Origin: Methylomicrobium lacus LW14
Lineage (GTDB): Bacteria; Pseudomonadota; Gammaproteobacteria; Methylococcales; Methylomonadaceae
DNA: 64,000 nucleotides
Direction of reading: 5' to 3'
Assembly (NCBI RefSeq): GCF_000527095.1
Contig: NZ_AZUN01000001.1
Span: 1,364,001 to 1,428,000 of the forward strand
Shown: positions 49,082-58,781 of the stretch, in pieces
Layout of the letters: every line of letters starts with the position of its first letter
Position numbering within the stretch: the stretch's first letter is position 1
Position numbers and translations under genes: made by a program
Notes under the pieces: model-generated
Database searches by the model: none
Seen by the model: the letters and a program-made list of their open reading frames with translations, nothing else
Told to the model about the DNA's origin: nothing

Positions 49082-51460
49082 TCATGGCGTATCTCCTGTA
49101 ATAACGACAACCTGAAAATTTTCACCTTGCCACACTTTGCGGTCAAGCCAGTAGAAGGTAAAGTCGATGTGCTCGCCTGCAACAAGCTCTTTGGTCTGCA
49201 GCCGTGCAACGTAACCTAATCCCCAATCTTCAGTGATGACATCCGCCGGGTTTTGCCAGTCATTCTTACCCCAGTGTACCTGTGCAGCTTCGGGCAACAG
49301 CACGCGCAGTTCCTGACCGGCAACCAGTTGCTTCACACGCTGGCGTGGTTGCCACAAAGCGTAATCAAGTTGTGGATGGCGTCCGCCGTAGCGGGCCCAG
49401 GTGCGTGCAGGCCTATCGACTGGCGCGCCTGCTGCTATACTTAGCGCCAGTTTGATGAATTCGGCGTGCGCCCATACCAGCGGCATTGCCGAGCCACTGG
49501 GTTGGCCTGGATACAGGCCACGCTCAGGGATGGCCACGCTATCCCACACCTGTTCTGGCAACAGCCCGCCTTTACCAGTCATTTGCGCCATAGCCTGCAA
49601 ATAAGGTCGTGCATCCTCTCCCGCCAGTAAGGCCAGATGTCCACGTTCACCAGTTAAAAGCGGCCATCCTCGACCCTGCCCCCAGCCATCAAAAGGCGCT
49701 CCGTCCGGATGCTCACCATAACCGTCGCCGTTATAGCGATGCCACACCGGACCGTTAGGCGTATTGGCCTTGAGCAGCAGGTCAATAGCCTGAACGCTAC
49801 TTACCATGGCAGGGTCATCAGCGGCACGCAGCCCAAAGCGGGCAAGCTGCAAGCAACCGATAGCGAGCTGTTCATCGGCGGCAACCCCTGGGTAATTCTC
49901 GCGGTTTTTGATCAGTAGATGTTCAAACTTGGCTCCTTCATGAATCAATATGTCTTTCGGCGCGCTGCGCATGTAATAGCCTGGTACTCCAAGTTGCTGA
50001 GCCAAAGTAGTATTGGCTGCCCAGGTATACTCTTCCAGGCGCGTGTTCCAGGTATCGGCCAGCATCAGCGCACAGTCTAATTCGAGCCCTGCGAGAAATC
50101 GACTGCCTTCGACCAGCGCAGCAATGGCTACCGCGACGGTAAAAGTATTGATGCCCGGGTTTTCCTCCCAGCGATCCTGGGCAGTCATAGGCCCTTCATG
50201 CGCTATGAAGCTAAGGGCCCGATGCACCATGTCGCCCACTCGTACTTCACCCAGTGCATTTCGCTCCGCCAAGGCGCTGGCAAGCAGTACCGGGAAAGCC
50301 GTTTCATCAAGCTGTATACCTTGCCAGAAAGGCTTGCCGCCCAGCCACTGGTTTTGCAGCCAATGGCCATTGGCCTGCTGGGTAGCGATGAGGTAAATCA
50401 AACACCGCTGCGCATCCGCTATATCGTCAAGTGCCACCAATGCACCTGCCGTCTCGACTAAGTCGCGCGCCCATACCAAGTGATAGCCACCCCGACTGTT
50501 GCTGGCTTCGCCCCAAGGCACCGACAGGCTTGCGACAAAAGCACCCGGGAAAGTACGATCTTCGTGAACTTTTATGACTGTTGCCGAACGCCGTAATAGT
50601 ATGAGGGACTTAGAATCCAGCAAAGCCTCCAACTCAGGTGGCCAGTGCAGAGTCTCCAGCCACTGCTGCCAGCCTTGGCAATACCTTGTCCAGAGCGTCT
50701 CAAAACCTGTCGACAGCGATTGCAGGACCAATGTGGCGGCGGCTTCACGGCTGCTGGCAAGCCCCAGGGCCAACGTACCGGTGCAGGACAATTGCGCAGT
50801 GAACGCTACTTCGCCAGGGCCGGCCTGGGCATAGTGCCATGTCATGCCGTTATTGAGTTTAAAATCTTGCCAGCCGTCGCTCCTACCCACTAATCCTACT
50901 GAACATTGTAGCAGCGCTGGCCGACCTTCACGATCGACAGCCGTCAGAGCCATCCCGAACGGCCCCTGCTCAGCCCACAACATGCGGTGACCTTCCCACA
51001 CATCCGTCCATGCCTGATTGCTAGTCGCATCTTCGCCAATACGGGGTGCAGCCAGTAGATAGAGTTGCAGATCTGCATCCCCTTTTAACATAAAATCGAC
51101 CAGCAGCACATCACGTTCCGGATCAATGCATATCTTAAGTGTTAGCATAAAACGGGCATGGTGATGGGTGATGGTGATTGCCGGAATGACATCGTCCTGC
51201 CAGGTCACCATATAATCGCCCAGCCGACGTAATTCAATCCAGAAATCTGTACCGTTGGCGATGATGAAACCCAGGTCTTTTAACTGAGGAATGTCCAGGC
51301 GCGGGTAATACACCTCGGTAATAATACCCTGCGCCATGGTAAACCATACGCGTGAGGTACCTAATGCCGTGCCAACCGCGTCTTTGGCAGCAGGTGCCCA
51401 AGTTGGGTAAATACTGGAAGGTGCAGGAGCTACCCCTTTAGGATACGACTTTTCTGACAT
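49082..51460 (-). CDS. glucan 1,4-alpha-glucosidase (GH15 glucoamylase)
   Basis: The 792-residue protein has the N-terminal beta-sandwich domain (about 1-260; WAPAAKDAVGTALGTSRVWFTMAQG), the (alpha/alpha)6 GH15 barrel with ATQQANGHWLQNQWLGG and the catalytic-acid regions in HLVWARDLVETAGALVAL and WAHAEFIKLALS. No signal peptide is seen, so it probably trims internal alpha-glucans, as expected with pgm, pgi and the glucoamylase-like gene nearby. It is convergent with ppc, 34 bases apart. Confidence 0.93.
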   Translation of the reverse strand: MSEKSYPKGVAPAPSSIYPTWAPAAKDAVGTALGTSRVWFTMAQGIITEVYYPRLDIPQLKDLGFIIANGTDFWIELRRLGDYMVTWQDDVIPAITITHHHARFMLTLKICIDPERDVLLVDFMLKGDADLQLYLLAAPRIGEDATSNQAWTDVWEGHRMLWAEQGPFGMALTAVDREGRPALLQCSVGLVGRSDGWQDFKLNNGMTWHYAQAGPGEVAFTAQLSCTGTLALGLASSREAAATLVLQSLSTGFETLWTRYCQGWQQWLETLHWPPELEALLDSKSLILLRRSATVIKVHEDRTFPGAFVASLSVPWGEASNSRGGYHLVWARDLVETAGALVALDDIADAQRCLIYLIATQQANGHWLQNQWLGGKPFWQGIQLDETAFPVLLASALAERNALGEVRVGDMVHRALSFIAHEGPMTAQDRWEENPGINTFTVAVAIAALVEGSRFLAGLELDCALMLADTWNTRLEEYTWAANTTLAQQLGVPGYYMRSAPKDILIHEGAKFEHLLIKNRENYPGVAADEQLAIGCLQLARFGLRAADDPAMVSSVQAIDLLLKANTPNGPVWHRYNGDGYGEHPDGAPFDGWGQGRGWPLLTGERGHLALLAGEDARPYLQAMAQMTGKGGLLPEQVWDSVAIPERGLYPGQPSGSAMPLVWAHAEFIKLALSIAAGAPVDRPARTWARYGGRHPQLDYALWQPRQRVKQLVAGQELRVLLPEAAQVHWGKNDWQNPADVITEDWGLGYVARLQTKELVAGEHIDFTFYWLDRKVWQGENFQVVVITGDTP

Positions 51461-51566
51461 TTAAGTATTCCTTCTTGATTTACGAGGTTGGGATGCGCTA
51501 TGAACCTCATCACTTTTCGGTGGATAGCACCTGTTCGCTCTGATTCAGCAGACTGGAATTATTATT

Positions 51567-53525
51567 TTATGCCTGATTTTTTGCCAGGTTCAGCCCTTTT
51601 TGTTTAACCAGATTGATCAGACTACCCGCCAGCACCATTTCCACCTGGTAGGGCGTCAACGTGTGTTCGGTCTCATAGGTCTCGTCTTTAGTTATATTAT
51701 TTACCTGGACTCTATTGCCCATGCGAATGGCATTGCGCGCATTAGGAATGGAAAGCCTGTCGCTTTGGGATATCTTCTTCCAATCTTCAGGATTGGTAAA
51801 TATCAGAGGGAGAATGCCGAAGTTGCTAAGATTTTGTAAATGTATTCTGGCAAAACTTTTTGCGATTACCATCTTAACTCCCAAATAACGGGGACCTAAG
51901 GCTGCGTGCTCGCGGCTCGAACCCTGTCCGTAATTGGCGCCGCCCACAACGAATGATCCCTGTTGCTGATGGCCCATTGCTCTTTCATAGTACGTCTCGT
52001 CGATCTGGCTGAAAACAAACCGGCTAATTGCTGGGATATTACTGCGAAAAGGCAGCACCTTGGCACCGGCCGGCATAATTTCGTCCGTGGAAATATCATC
52101 CCCCACTTTCAATAGCACTAGCCCTTGGAGTGTTTCGGGCAGAGGTTGTAACTGTGGCAGGGGTTTGATATTGGGACCTTTCTCCAGGTCATACAGTTCG
52201 CTTTCCTGTGTAGGAGGGATCAGCATCTCGGTATTGAGGAGCATGGTCTCGGGTTCCATAAAACGGGGGTACTCCATGCCTAGCGTACGTGGGTCGGTAA
52301 TCACGCCGGTCAAGGCCGAGGCGGTGGCGGTTTCAGGGCTGCACAAATAAACCTGATCTTCTTTGGTGCCCGAGCGGCCCGGAAAATTTCTGGGAACGGT
52401 GCGCAGGCTAATGCGACCCGTAGCCGGAGCCTGTCCCATGCCGATACAGCCGCCGCATCCCGCCTGATGGAGGCGGGCGCCGGCATGGATGAGCTTTCCG
52501 AGTATGCCCATTGACATCATGTTTTCCAATATCTGTCGGGACGTGGGGTTGACGTCGAATGAAACGCGGTCGTGTACCTGTTTGCCGTCCACGATCATGG
52601 CCGCGATGGCAAAGTCCCGCAGCCCAGGATTAGCGGACGATCCGATATAGGACTGGTATATTTCCCTGCCCGCCACCTCGCGCACCGGTACCACCTTACC
52701 CGGACTGCTGGGCGTCGCAATCAAAGGCTCCAGTTCTGAGAGGTTGATTTCCTCGTATTCGTCGTATTCCGCATCCTCATCCGCGAGAATTTCCTGAAAG
52801 GCGTCCTCACGCCCCTGACTTTTCAGAAACGCCATAACCGCATGGTCCGCCGGAAACACCGTCGTGGTGGCTCCTAGTTCGGCTCCCATGTTGGCGATCA
52901 CATGCCGGTCCATAGCGGTTAGGGTTTTCAATCCGGGACCGTAATACTCGACGATCTTGCCAAGCCCGCCGTCCACATCGTACCTGCGCAGCATTTCCAA
53001 AATCACGTCCTTGGCGCTCACCCAGTCGGGAAGCTTCCCTACCAATTTGACACCCAATATTTTCGGCATGTTGACGCGAAAAGGTTCCCCCGCCATAGCC
53101 ATCGCCACCTCTAGGCCACCCGCGCCGATTGCCAGCATCCCCAATGAACCAGCCGCACAGGTGTGGCTGTCCGAGCCTAACAAGGTTTTTCCCGGCATGC
53201 CAAAGCGTTCCATATGTACGGGATGACTCACGCCGTTACCGGGCCGGCTATACCAAAGGCCAAATTTCTTGCAAGCACTACGCAAAAACAGATGGTCGTC
53301 GGCGTTTTTGAAGTCTTCCTGGAGGAGATTGTGGTCCACATACTGTGCGGAAAGCTCGGTTCGTACGCGCGGAATTCCAAGTGCTTCAAATTCCAGCATG
53401 ACCAGAGTGCCCGTTGCGTCCTGAGTGAGCGTTTGATCAATTTTCAAACCAATCTCTTCACCCGGTATCATACGACCTTCGATCAAGTGGCTTTTGATAA
53501 GCTTCTGCGTTACGTTTTTACCCAT
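51567..53525 (-). CDS. acn: aconitate hydratase (about 650-residue type)
   Basis: It isomerises citrate and isocitrate with a [4Fe-4S] cluster. The chosen start MGKNVTQKLIKSHLIEG at 53525 has a GGGAG site 9 bases upstream and matches the family start; upstream codons add 10 unsupported residues. Cluster and substrate motifs are visible: LLGSDSHTCAAGSLGMLAIGAGG, GCGGCIGMGQAP and the C-terminal swivel domain VVGGANYGQGSSREHAALGPRYLGV. It is the short bacterial form, distinct from AcnA or AcnB of E. coli. Confidence 0.94.
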   Translation of the reverse strand: MGKNVTQKLIKSHLIEGRMIPGEEIGLKIDQTLTQDATGTLVMLEFEALGIPRVRTELSAQYVDHNLLQEDFKNADDHLFLRSACKKFGLWYSRPGNGVSHPVHMERFGMPGKTLLGSDSHTCAAGSLGMLAIGAGGLEVAMAMAGEPFRVNMPKILGVKLVGKLPDWVSAKDVILEMLRRYDVDGGLGKIVEYYGPGLKTLTAMDRHVIANMGAELGATTTVFPADHAVMAFLKSQGREDAFQEILADEDAEYDEYEEINLSELEPLIATPSSPGKVVPVREVAGREIYQSYIGSSANPGLRDFAIAAMIVDGKQVHDRVSFDVNPTSRQILENMMSMGILGKLIHAGARLHQAGCGGCIGMGQAPATGRISLRTVPRNFPGRSGTKEDQVYLCSPETATASALTGVITDPRTLGMEYPRFMEPETMLLNTEMLIPPTQESELYDLEKGPNIKPLPQLQPLPETLQGLVLLKVGDDISTDEIMPAGAKVLPFRSNIPAISRFVFSQIDETYYERAMGHQQQGSFVVGGANYGQGSSREHAALGPRYLGVKMVIAKSFARIHLQNLSNFGILPLIFTNPEDWKKISQSDRLSIPNARNAIRMGNRVQVNNITKDETYETEHTLTPYQVEMVLAGSLINLVKQKGLNLAKNQA

Positions 53526-53646
53526 GGCTTTGTACTCCCACATAGAGACGTTCAAAATTAATTTTCTAAAAAGTAAAAACCTCCTCTGAAGAAATACTTG
53601 TATCTGCCATGAAAAAGCTTCTTAAAGAAGAACTTAAATAATAACA

Positions 53647-53880
53647 CTAAGAAACGTGCAGACAATAATTTGGCCAATTTAACGTTTCACTTAGGCCGTT
53701 CCGATCGCGCAACATTCTGGCACCCATGAACGGGTGTTTCAAATGCAATTCATCCAGTCGCCGCATCAGGTCCAAATCACGCTCCGAGACGGGCTTAGGC
53801 AAATAATAGATGCTGCCCCTGCAGATATTGAGTAAGTCTGCCTGACGGCTAATCGATAGTTTCGCATGACGGTCTATCAT
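53647..53880 (-). pseudogene. IS3-family transposase OrfB, 3'-truncated
   Basis: The frame starts MIDRHAKLSISRQADLLNI and continues RGSIYYLPKPVSERDLDLMRRLDELHLKHPFMGARMLRD, the N-terminal helix-turn-helix region of IS3-group OrfB. After that the match ends and a stop follows within 20 codons, so the whole DDE domain is missing. It overlaps OrfA by 4 bases, where programmed frameshifting would occur in a complete element. Confidence 0.88.
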
Positions 53881-54182
53881 CGCTTTGCGCTCAGCAATCC
53901 CGCCTTGTTGAGCGCGCCTTCTAAAAAATCGTTTTCCAGCGTCAACTGGCCGATCTTGGCATGTAAAGTCTGTAGATCGACAGCGGGTGACGCCGATTCA
54001 GCGGGTTTGCCAAATACTTCAGCCGCATGCTCTGTCAGTTGCCGTTTCCAATCGGTAATCTGATTCGGGTGAACTTCAAATTCCTGCGCGAGTTGCGCCA
54101 GGGTTTTATCACCCGCTAGCGCGGCCATGGCAACTTTGGCTTTGAACGCCGGTGAATGTTTTCTTCTCGTTTTGAGTGACAT
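53877..54182 (-). mobile_element. IS3-family transposase OrfA
   Basis: The 101-residue protein MSLKTRRKHSPAFKAKVAMAAL with LAQEFEVHPNQITDWKRQL is the IS3-group OrfA DNA-binding protein (helix-turn-helix plus leucine-zipper-like helix) and appears complete. With the truncated OrfB it forms a dead insertion-sequence remnant between aconitase and the NO reductase region. I could not identify both terminal inverted repeats. Confidence 0.9.
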
Positions 54183-54503
54183 TTTCTGCTCCGTTTTAAC
54201 GTCCTTCTGGACATTCTAAAGTAGCAGGCGTTCCACTTAACCGGCTGTTCAATTTTTCGGTACCACCTCTAGGTTTGGTTTAAGTTTAACTGTAGCTGTT
54301 CGGTTCACTCGTGTCATTAGTTTTCGTCGAAGAGTGCTCAAGACGTGGGAGTTGTAAAAAAGATTCCAACTTTTCCACTTTCGGCATCGGTTTTTCCAGT
54401 TAAGTGATACATTAGAAACTTTAAAAACAACAAGATGAAAATTACTTCTGACAAATTTTGACGCTCTTTATTAGCAATAACTGGCAATTTTTCCACACTG
54501 TTT
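54183..54503. other. non-coding stretch beside the IS3 remnant
   Basis: About 320 AT-rich bases with no gene. The remainder of the IS left end and the junction where the downstream reductase gene was cut must be here. No repeat or promoter stands out. Confidence 0.5.
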
Positions 54504-54740
54504 AACAGAAACTATACCTTTATCGGTACGATGACGCAGATGGAAAAGTCCGGCCGCGAGTGGCATGGAGAAACCGGGGTTATCAGCAAAGCCATGCTCC
54601 TGAAATACATTGATGATTTGACGCTTCCCATCTACTACATCGACGGCCCGCCCGCGATGGTGAATGCGATGCGACAAATACTGAGCCAAGCGGGCGTCGA
54701 CGATGACAACATCCGCACGGAAGAGTTTTCAGGCTACTGA
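54504..54740 (+). pseudogene. ferredoxin/flavodoxin-type NAD(P)H reductase, C-terminal fragment
   Basis: The frame reads NRNYTFIGTMTQMEKSGREW, with HGETGVISKAMLLKYI, then PIYYIDGPPAMVNAMRQILSQAGV and a final RTEEFSGY. This is the NAD(P)H-binding C-terminus of the oxidoreductase FAD/NAD-binding family; the FAD domain is missing and the frame is closed by a stop at 54459-54461. The 38 bases after it contain the ribosome site of the NO reductase gene, so the pair was probably an operon before truncation. Confidence 0.85.
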
Positions 54741-54777
54741 TGACGATTGTATTAGGTACTTATTTAAGGAGAATACT

Positions 54778-57072
54778 ATGAATGTTGCTGCACATCCCTT
54801 AACTACAGAGGACTCTGCGCTGTCTCCCTGGTGGCTGCGCACGGTGATGATCGTGATGGTGCTGGGCTTTGCAGGCCTGATCATCATCACTTCACTGGCC
54901 TACCGCAACGCTCCGCCGATTCCTGCACAGGTGCTTGATGCGCAAGGTATTCGCCTGTTTACCGGCGACGACATCAGCGAAGGCCAGGCAATCTTTCTCA
55001 AATACGGATTGATGAACAACGGCAGTATCTGGGGTCATGGCGCATACCTGGGGCCCGATTATTCGGCCGAGACATTGCACCGTATCGGCGAGGATACCGC
55101 CACGGTCATTGCGCAGCAGCAATACCAACAACCACTGGTTGCGCTGACGCCTGGGCAACTGGCGGCAGTGTATGCACAAACGGCGGTCGAGCTAAAAACC
55201 AATCATTATGATGCCGCCAGCGCAACACTGCATCTGACCATGCCGGAGACTGCCGCCTACCATCGACAGATTGCTTACTGGACTGATTACTTCCTTGACC
55301 CCGAACGTAATGGCGGGCTCCAGCGTGGGCTGATCAGCGATCCGACTGAATTGCACCAGTTTACCGCATTCGTCACATGGACTGCGTGGGCCTCCGTGAC
55401 CAGCCGTCCCGGTGAGAATTACTCCTATACCAACAACTTTCCGTACGATCCCAGCGTTGGTAACACGCCGATACCTGACGCACTGCTATGGAGTGCGCTG
55501 AGTCTCGTCGTGCTGCTGGCCGGTATTGCAATCGTACTGTTGATGTTCGGCAAGTTCGATTATCTTGGCTGGATTAGCACCGGCCAGCATGTGCACCCTC
55601 ATCTGTTGCCTGGTCAAGCCAGCGCCGGCCAGCTGGCACTGGTGAAATTTTTCGTGGTGATGGCAATGCTGTTTCTTGCGCAGGCTTTGGTGGGTGGTGC
55701 GGTGGCGCACTATCGTGCCGATCCTGGCAGTTTTTACGGTTTCCAGCTGGAACGGCTATTTCCCAGCAATCTGATGCGCACCTGGCATCTGCAAACGGCG
55801 GTTTTTTGGATTGCTACCGCCTATGTTGCCGCGGCCTTGTTTCTCGGCCGTTCACTGCGCAACGATGAACCACACTGGTTCGCTGGCTGGGTTCATCTAC
55901 TGTTCGGCGCTTTCGTCATGGTCATAGGCGGCAGCCTGTTAGGCGAGTGGGCAGGCATCTCGCAAATGCTGGGTCAATGGTGGTTCTGGCTTGGTAACCA
56001 GGGCTGGGAATACCTGGAACTCGGGCGTCTGTGGCAGTACCTGCTTATCGCCGGCCTGCTGGTGTGGTTTGCGATATTATTGAAGCTGGTGCAGCCAGAT
56101 ACTTTGAGCGAGCCGGCATCGAAACCTTTGGTCAGGCTGTTTTTGCTGGCGTCCCTGGCAATTCCGCTGTTTTACATTCCGGCACTCTTTTTCGGCGCCA
56201 AGACCAACTTCACCGTGGTGGATACTTGGCGCTTTTGGATCATCCATCTATGGGTCGAAGGTTTCTTTGAATTCTTTGCCACCACGATGGTGGCGCTGAT
56301 GTTTTATCAACTGGGACTTACCCGGCGAAATGTCGCGCTTCGTGTGATTTACCTCGACGCCATCCTGTATTTCGGAGGTGGTCTGATCGGCACCGGCCAT
56401 CACTGGTATTTTACAGGCCAGAGTAGCGTCAATATGGCACTGTCGGCGATGTTCTCGGTGCTGGAAGTGGTGCCGTTGACGCTGCTGACCCTGGACGCAT
56501 GGGATTTCGTGCGCACCACACGTGGTGACTGCGATGCCTGCGGCCAATCGGTAGCAATACCCCAGAAGTGGACGTTCTACTTCTTGATGTCCGTAGGCTT
56601 CTGGAACTTCGTCGGTGCCGGCATCTTCGGCTTCCTCATCAACCTGCCGATCGTCAGCTACTATGAAGTCGGCACCCAACTGACGCCCAACCATGGCCAT
56701 GCCGCGATGATGGGCGTATTCGGTATGCTGGCGATTGCGCTGATGGTATTCGTGTTGCGCCAGACCAGCACCCATGCACACTGGGTCGACATCGAGAAAT
56801 ACGTTAAAGTCGGATTTTGGGGTACCAACGTCGGCCTGATGCTGATGTTAATGATGAGCTTGTTCCCCAGCGGAGTGTTACAGGTCTGGGATGTAGTCCA
56901 GCATGGGTACTGGCACGCGCGCAGCCTTGATTACATCGGTAGCGAACGCTCGCGACTGATCGAATGGCTACGTCTACCTGGTGACCTGGTATTTATCCTA
57001 TTCGGAGCCATACCGTTGGTAATCGCATCCATCAAAGGCTGGCTGGGGGTGCGTCGACAGCAGACGGATTGA
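54778..57072 (+). CDS. norB: quinol-dependent nitric oxide reductase (qNOR)
   Basis: This inner-membrane enzyme reduces 2 NO to N2O with electrons from quinol. The start at ATG 54778 has a perfect AAGGAG six bases upstream and gives 764 residues. The N-terminal soluble extension (SEGQAIFLKYGLMNNGSIWGHGAYLGPDY) fused to a NorB-like core marks the single-subunit qNOR; no norC is present. Core metal ligands are visible in HLWVEGFFEFFAT, GLIGTGHHWYF and TPNHGHAAMMGVFGM. About 14 membrane segments are predicted. It could detoxify NO; the upstream reductase fragment may once have supplied a partner. Confidence 0.94.
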   Translation: MNVAAHPLTTEDSALSPWWLRTVMIVMVLGFAGLIIITSLAYRNAPPIPAQVLDAQGIRLFTGDDISEGQAIFLKYGLMNNGSIWGHGAYLGPDYSAETLHRIGEDTATVIAQQQYQQPLVALTPGQLAAVYAQTAVELKTNHYDAASATLHLTMPETAAYHRQIAYWTDYFLDPERNGGLQRGLISDPTELHQFTAFVTWTAWASVTSRPGENYSYTNNFPYDPSVGNTPIPDALLWSALSLVVLLAGIAIVLLMFGKFDYLGWISTGQHVHPHLLPGQASAGQLALVKFFVVMAMLFLAQALVGGAVAHYRADPGSFYGFQLERLFPSNLMRTWHLQTAVFWIATAYVAAALFLGRSLRNDEPHWFAGWVHLLFGAFVMVIGGSLLGEWAGISQMLGQWWFWLGNQGWEYLELGRLWQYLLIAGLLVWFAILLKLVQPDTLSEPASKPLVRLFLLASLAIPLFYIPALFFGAKTNFTVVDTWRFWIIHLWVEGFFEFFATTMVALMFYQLGLTRRNVALRVIYLDAILYFGGGLIGTGHHWYFTGQSSVNMALSAMFSVLEVVPLTLLTLDAWDFVRTTRGDCDACGQSVAIPQKWTFYFLMSVGFWNFVGAGIFGFLINLPIVSYYEVGTQLTPNHGHAAMMGVFGMLAIALMVFVLRQTSTHAHWVDIEKYVKVGFWGTNVGLMLMLMMSLFPSGVLQVWDVVQHGYWHARSLDYIGSERSRLIEWLRLPGDLVFILFGAIPLVIASIKGWLGVRRQQTD

Positions 57073-57263
57073 CATATCAGGCATTTTGAAGTAATAAAAA
57101 CCTATCTATGAAAGGATCAGTTGCAAAATCCGTGAGTCCGATGGATAACTGACTCTTTTTAGGAGGATTGAAAAATCTAATGATCAGTTTGAAGCAATAG
57201 CGACCATTTTTTCGTCTCTAGTTTACTCTGTACACGACAAAAAATTTATCCACAGGCTCTCAC

Positions 57264-57560
57264 TCATGTTTGGAGAGCTATTATTTCGGGATTCTGTCCG
57301 TCAACGACGATCATGTCGGGCGGACATAAAAACAACACCCATAGCCTGAACCTGTCCTCAATTTTTTGGAGGCCATGCAAAAGGCTGTCTGTCAGATAAT
57401 CCAGCCCATAGCGAAACAAACTCTGCTCCGGTCGTCCATGCTTTTTCGTTTTTAAGGGCCTGACCTGATGGTTCCATTCCCCCGTTTTATGCGCCCAACA
57501 AAAGACAATGGCCAATAATGCCATCACCTTTTTGATCCGAAAATAGTGGGTCAGGCGCAT
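57264..57560 (-). mobile_element. IS4-family transposase, C-terminal fragment
   Basis: The frame begins in the conserved C-terminal region: LTHYFRIKKVMALLAIVFCWAHKTGEW, then LKTKKHGRPEQSLFRYGLDYLTDSLL. This is the segment after the DDE core (YREK region) of IS4-type transposases; the first 350 or so codons, including the catalytic residues, are missing. It is a dead remnant that abuts the defence locus. Confidence 0.85.
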
Positions 57561-57576
57561 CTCTTCCTCATTTTCT

Positions 57577-57594
57577 GCGAGCGCAAGCGCTCGC
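57577..57594. repeat. perfect 8-bp inverted repeat
   Basis: GCGAGCGC and GCGCTCGC flank a two-base AA spacer. It lies at the point where the IS4 remnant stops and 44 bases before the AAA ATPase start. It is not followed by a T-run. It may be an insertion scar or a regulatory site. Confidence 0.55.
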
Positions 57595-57637
57595 TAAAGA
57601 GTCATCCGTCAAACACACGTCATACGACCCGAGTCAG

Positions 57638-58630
57638 ATGCCTGAACTCATCATGGTATTCGATACCGAAAAAATGCACTACATGCTGAACAAGCATGAC
57701 CGTAAAAGCAATTTGTACCGTAATCATGACCGTTATTTGAGTTACCTCGGCGACACATGCGGTTTGTTGCCTGTCAGTCAGTTATCCGCCTCAATTCTAA
57801 GTGACCTCGATACCTTGGCATTGAGGTTCCCAAACTTCGCTGAAGCGATTGAGTATTATCGTGAACAATTTGCACTGGCGCTGATGAACCAACACCTCGC
57901 CATCGCTGCCAATCCCTTACTGATTGTAGGTCCACCCGGCGTAGGTAAAACTGCATTTTGTCGGGCATTAGCTGAAATCGTTGATACTTACTTTGACCTA
58001 GTCAGTTTATCCGGCATTATCGCAGGCTTCGTGCTGGGCGGCATGTCGTCCAATTGGGCGGATGGGAAACCTGGACGTATTGCCGAAGCTCTTGCCCGCG
58101 GTCATAAAGCAAATCCCTTGATTATGTTGGATGAAATCGATAAGTGCGGCGGGGACAAACGCTATGATCCTCTGGGCTCGTTATATCAATTATTAGAGAA
58201 AGACACTGCTGCCGTATTTGTCGATGAAGGCCTGGAGCTTGCAATCGACTGTTCCCACATCCTGTGGTTGGCAACTGCCAATGCGTGCGAACTAATTCCC
58301 GAGCCCATCATTTCCCGCTTTACGGTCATTGAGGTCAAGTCCCCAAACAGTGACCAAATGGCTGCCGTTATTCGGTCCATTTATCAAAAAATTCGGCAAC
58401 AGCATCCGTGGGGGCTACAATTTAGCGATGATTTACAGCCAGCTTTGCTTGAAAAAATCATCCACAGCCAATTGGAACCTCGATTGCTGCAGCGGGAGCT
58501 CATCGCCGCTTGTGGTAAAGCAGCACTGAGAAACATAGCTGAAGATGGCAAGCATTCTGTCTGTCCCGACGATTTTGTGCCTCGCAAAAATGGCAAACGG
58601 CTTGCCACCATTGGATTTATATCATATTGA
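57638..58630 (+). CDS. Lon-like AAA ATPase
   Basis: The 330-residue protein has one AAA module: Walker A VGPPGVGKTAFC (about residues 97-108), Walker B PLIMLDEIDKCGG (about 164-176), sensor-1 LWLATANA and an arginine finger near PEPIISRF. The N-terminal 90 residues are helical, without a protease or DNA-binding domain. No convincing ribosome site precedes ATG 57638 or 57650 and the IS4 scar lies immediately upstream, so the start may be truncated or displaced. It lies 150 bases upstream of the sigma-54 regulator. A partner role in that locus is inferred from position. Confidence 0.8.
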   Translation: MPELIMVFDTEKMHYMLNKHDRKSNLYRNHDRYLSYLGDTCGLLPVSQLSASILSDLDTLALRFPNFAEAIEYYREQFALALMNQHLAIAANPLLIVGPPGVGKTAFCRALAEIVDTYFDLVSLSGIIAGFVLGGMSSNWADGKPGRIAEALARGHKANPLIMLDEIDKCGGDKRYDPLGSLYQLLEKDTAAVFVDEGLELAIDCSHILWLATANACELIPEPIISRFTVIEVKSPNSDQMAAVIRSIYQKIRQQHPWGLQFSDDLQPALLEKIIHSQLEPRLLQRELIAACGKAALRNIAEDGKHSVCPDDFVPRKNGKRLATIGFISY

Positions 58631-58689
58631 GCTGTACCAGCCGTTGGGGAATTGTTGCTCAGCGGCCAATCACAAGTCGTCGTCGACCG

Positions 58690-58707
58690 CCCCCCCCCAA
58701 AAAAAAA
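58690..58707. repeat. C9-A9 homopolymer tract
   Basis: Nine C residues followed by nine A residues lie between the AAA ATPase and the sigma-54 regulator. The tract is slippage-prone and could phase-vary spacing or expression. It could also be a place of sequencing error. Confidence 0.8.
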
Positions 58708-58781
58708 TCAATAAAAAAACTTACGCGACTATAAATTATTTTATTCATCGATTGAGTTAAGCTACCTTTAGGATTATTCTG

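Noticed and set aside
58650..58666. Possible sigma-54 promoter TTGGGGAATTGTTGCT upstream of the regulator
   Set aside because: The spacing between GG and GC is 9 or fewer bases for every GG choice, whereas 10 is required.
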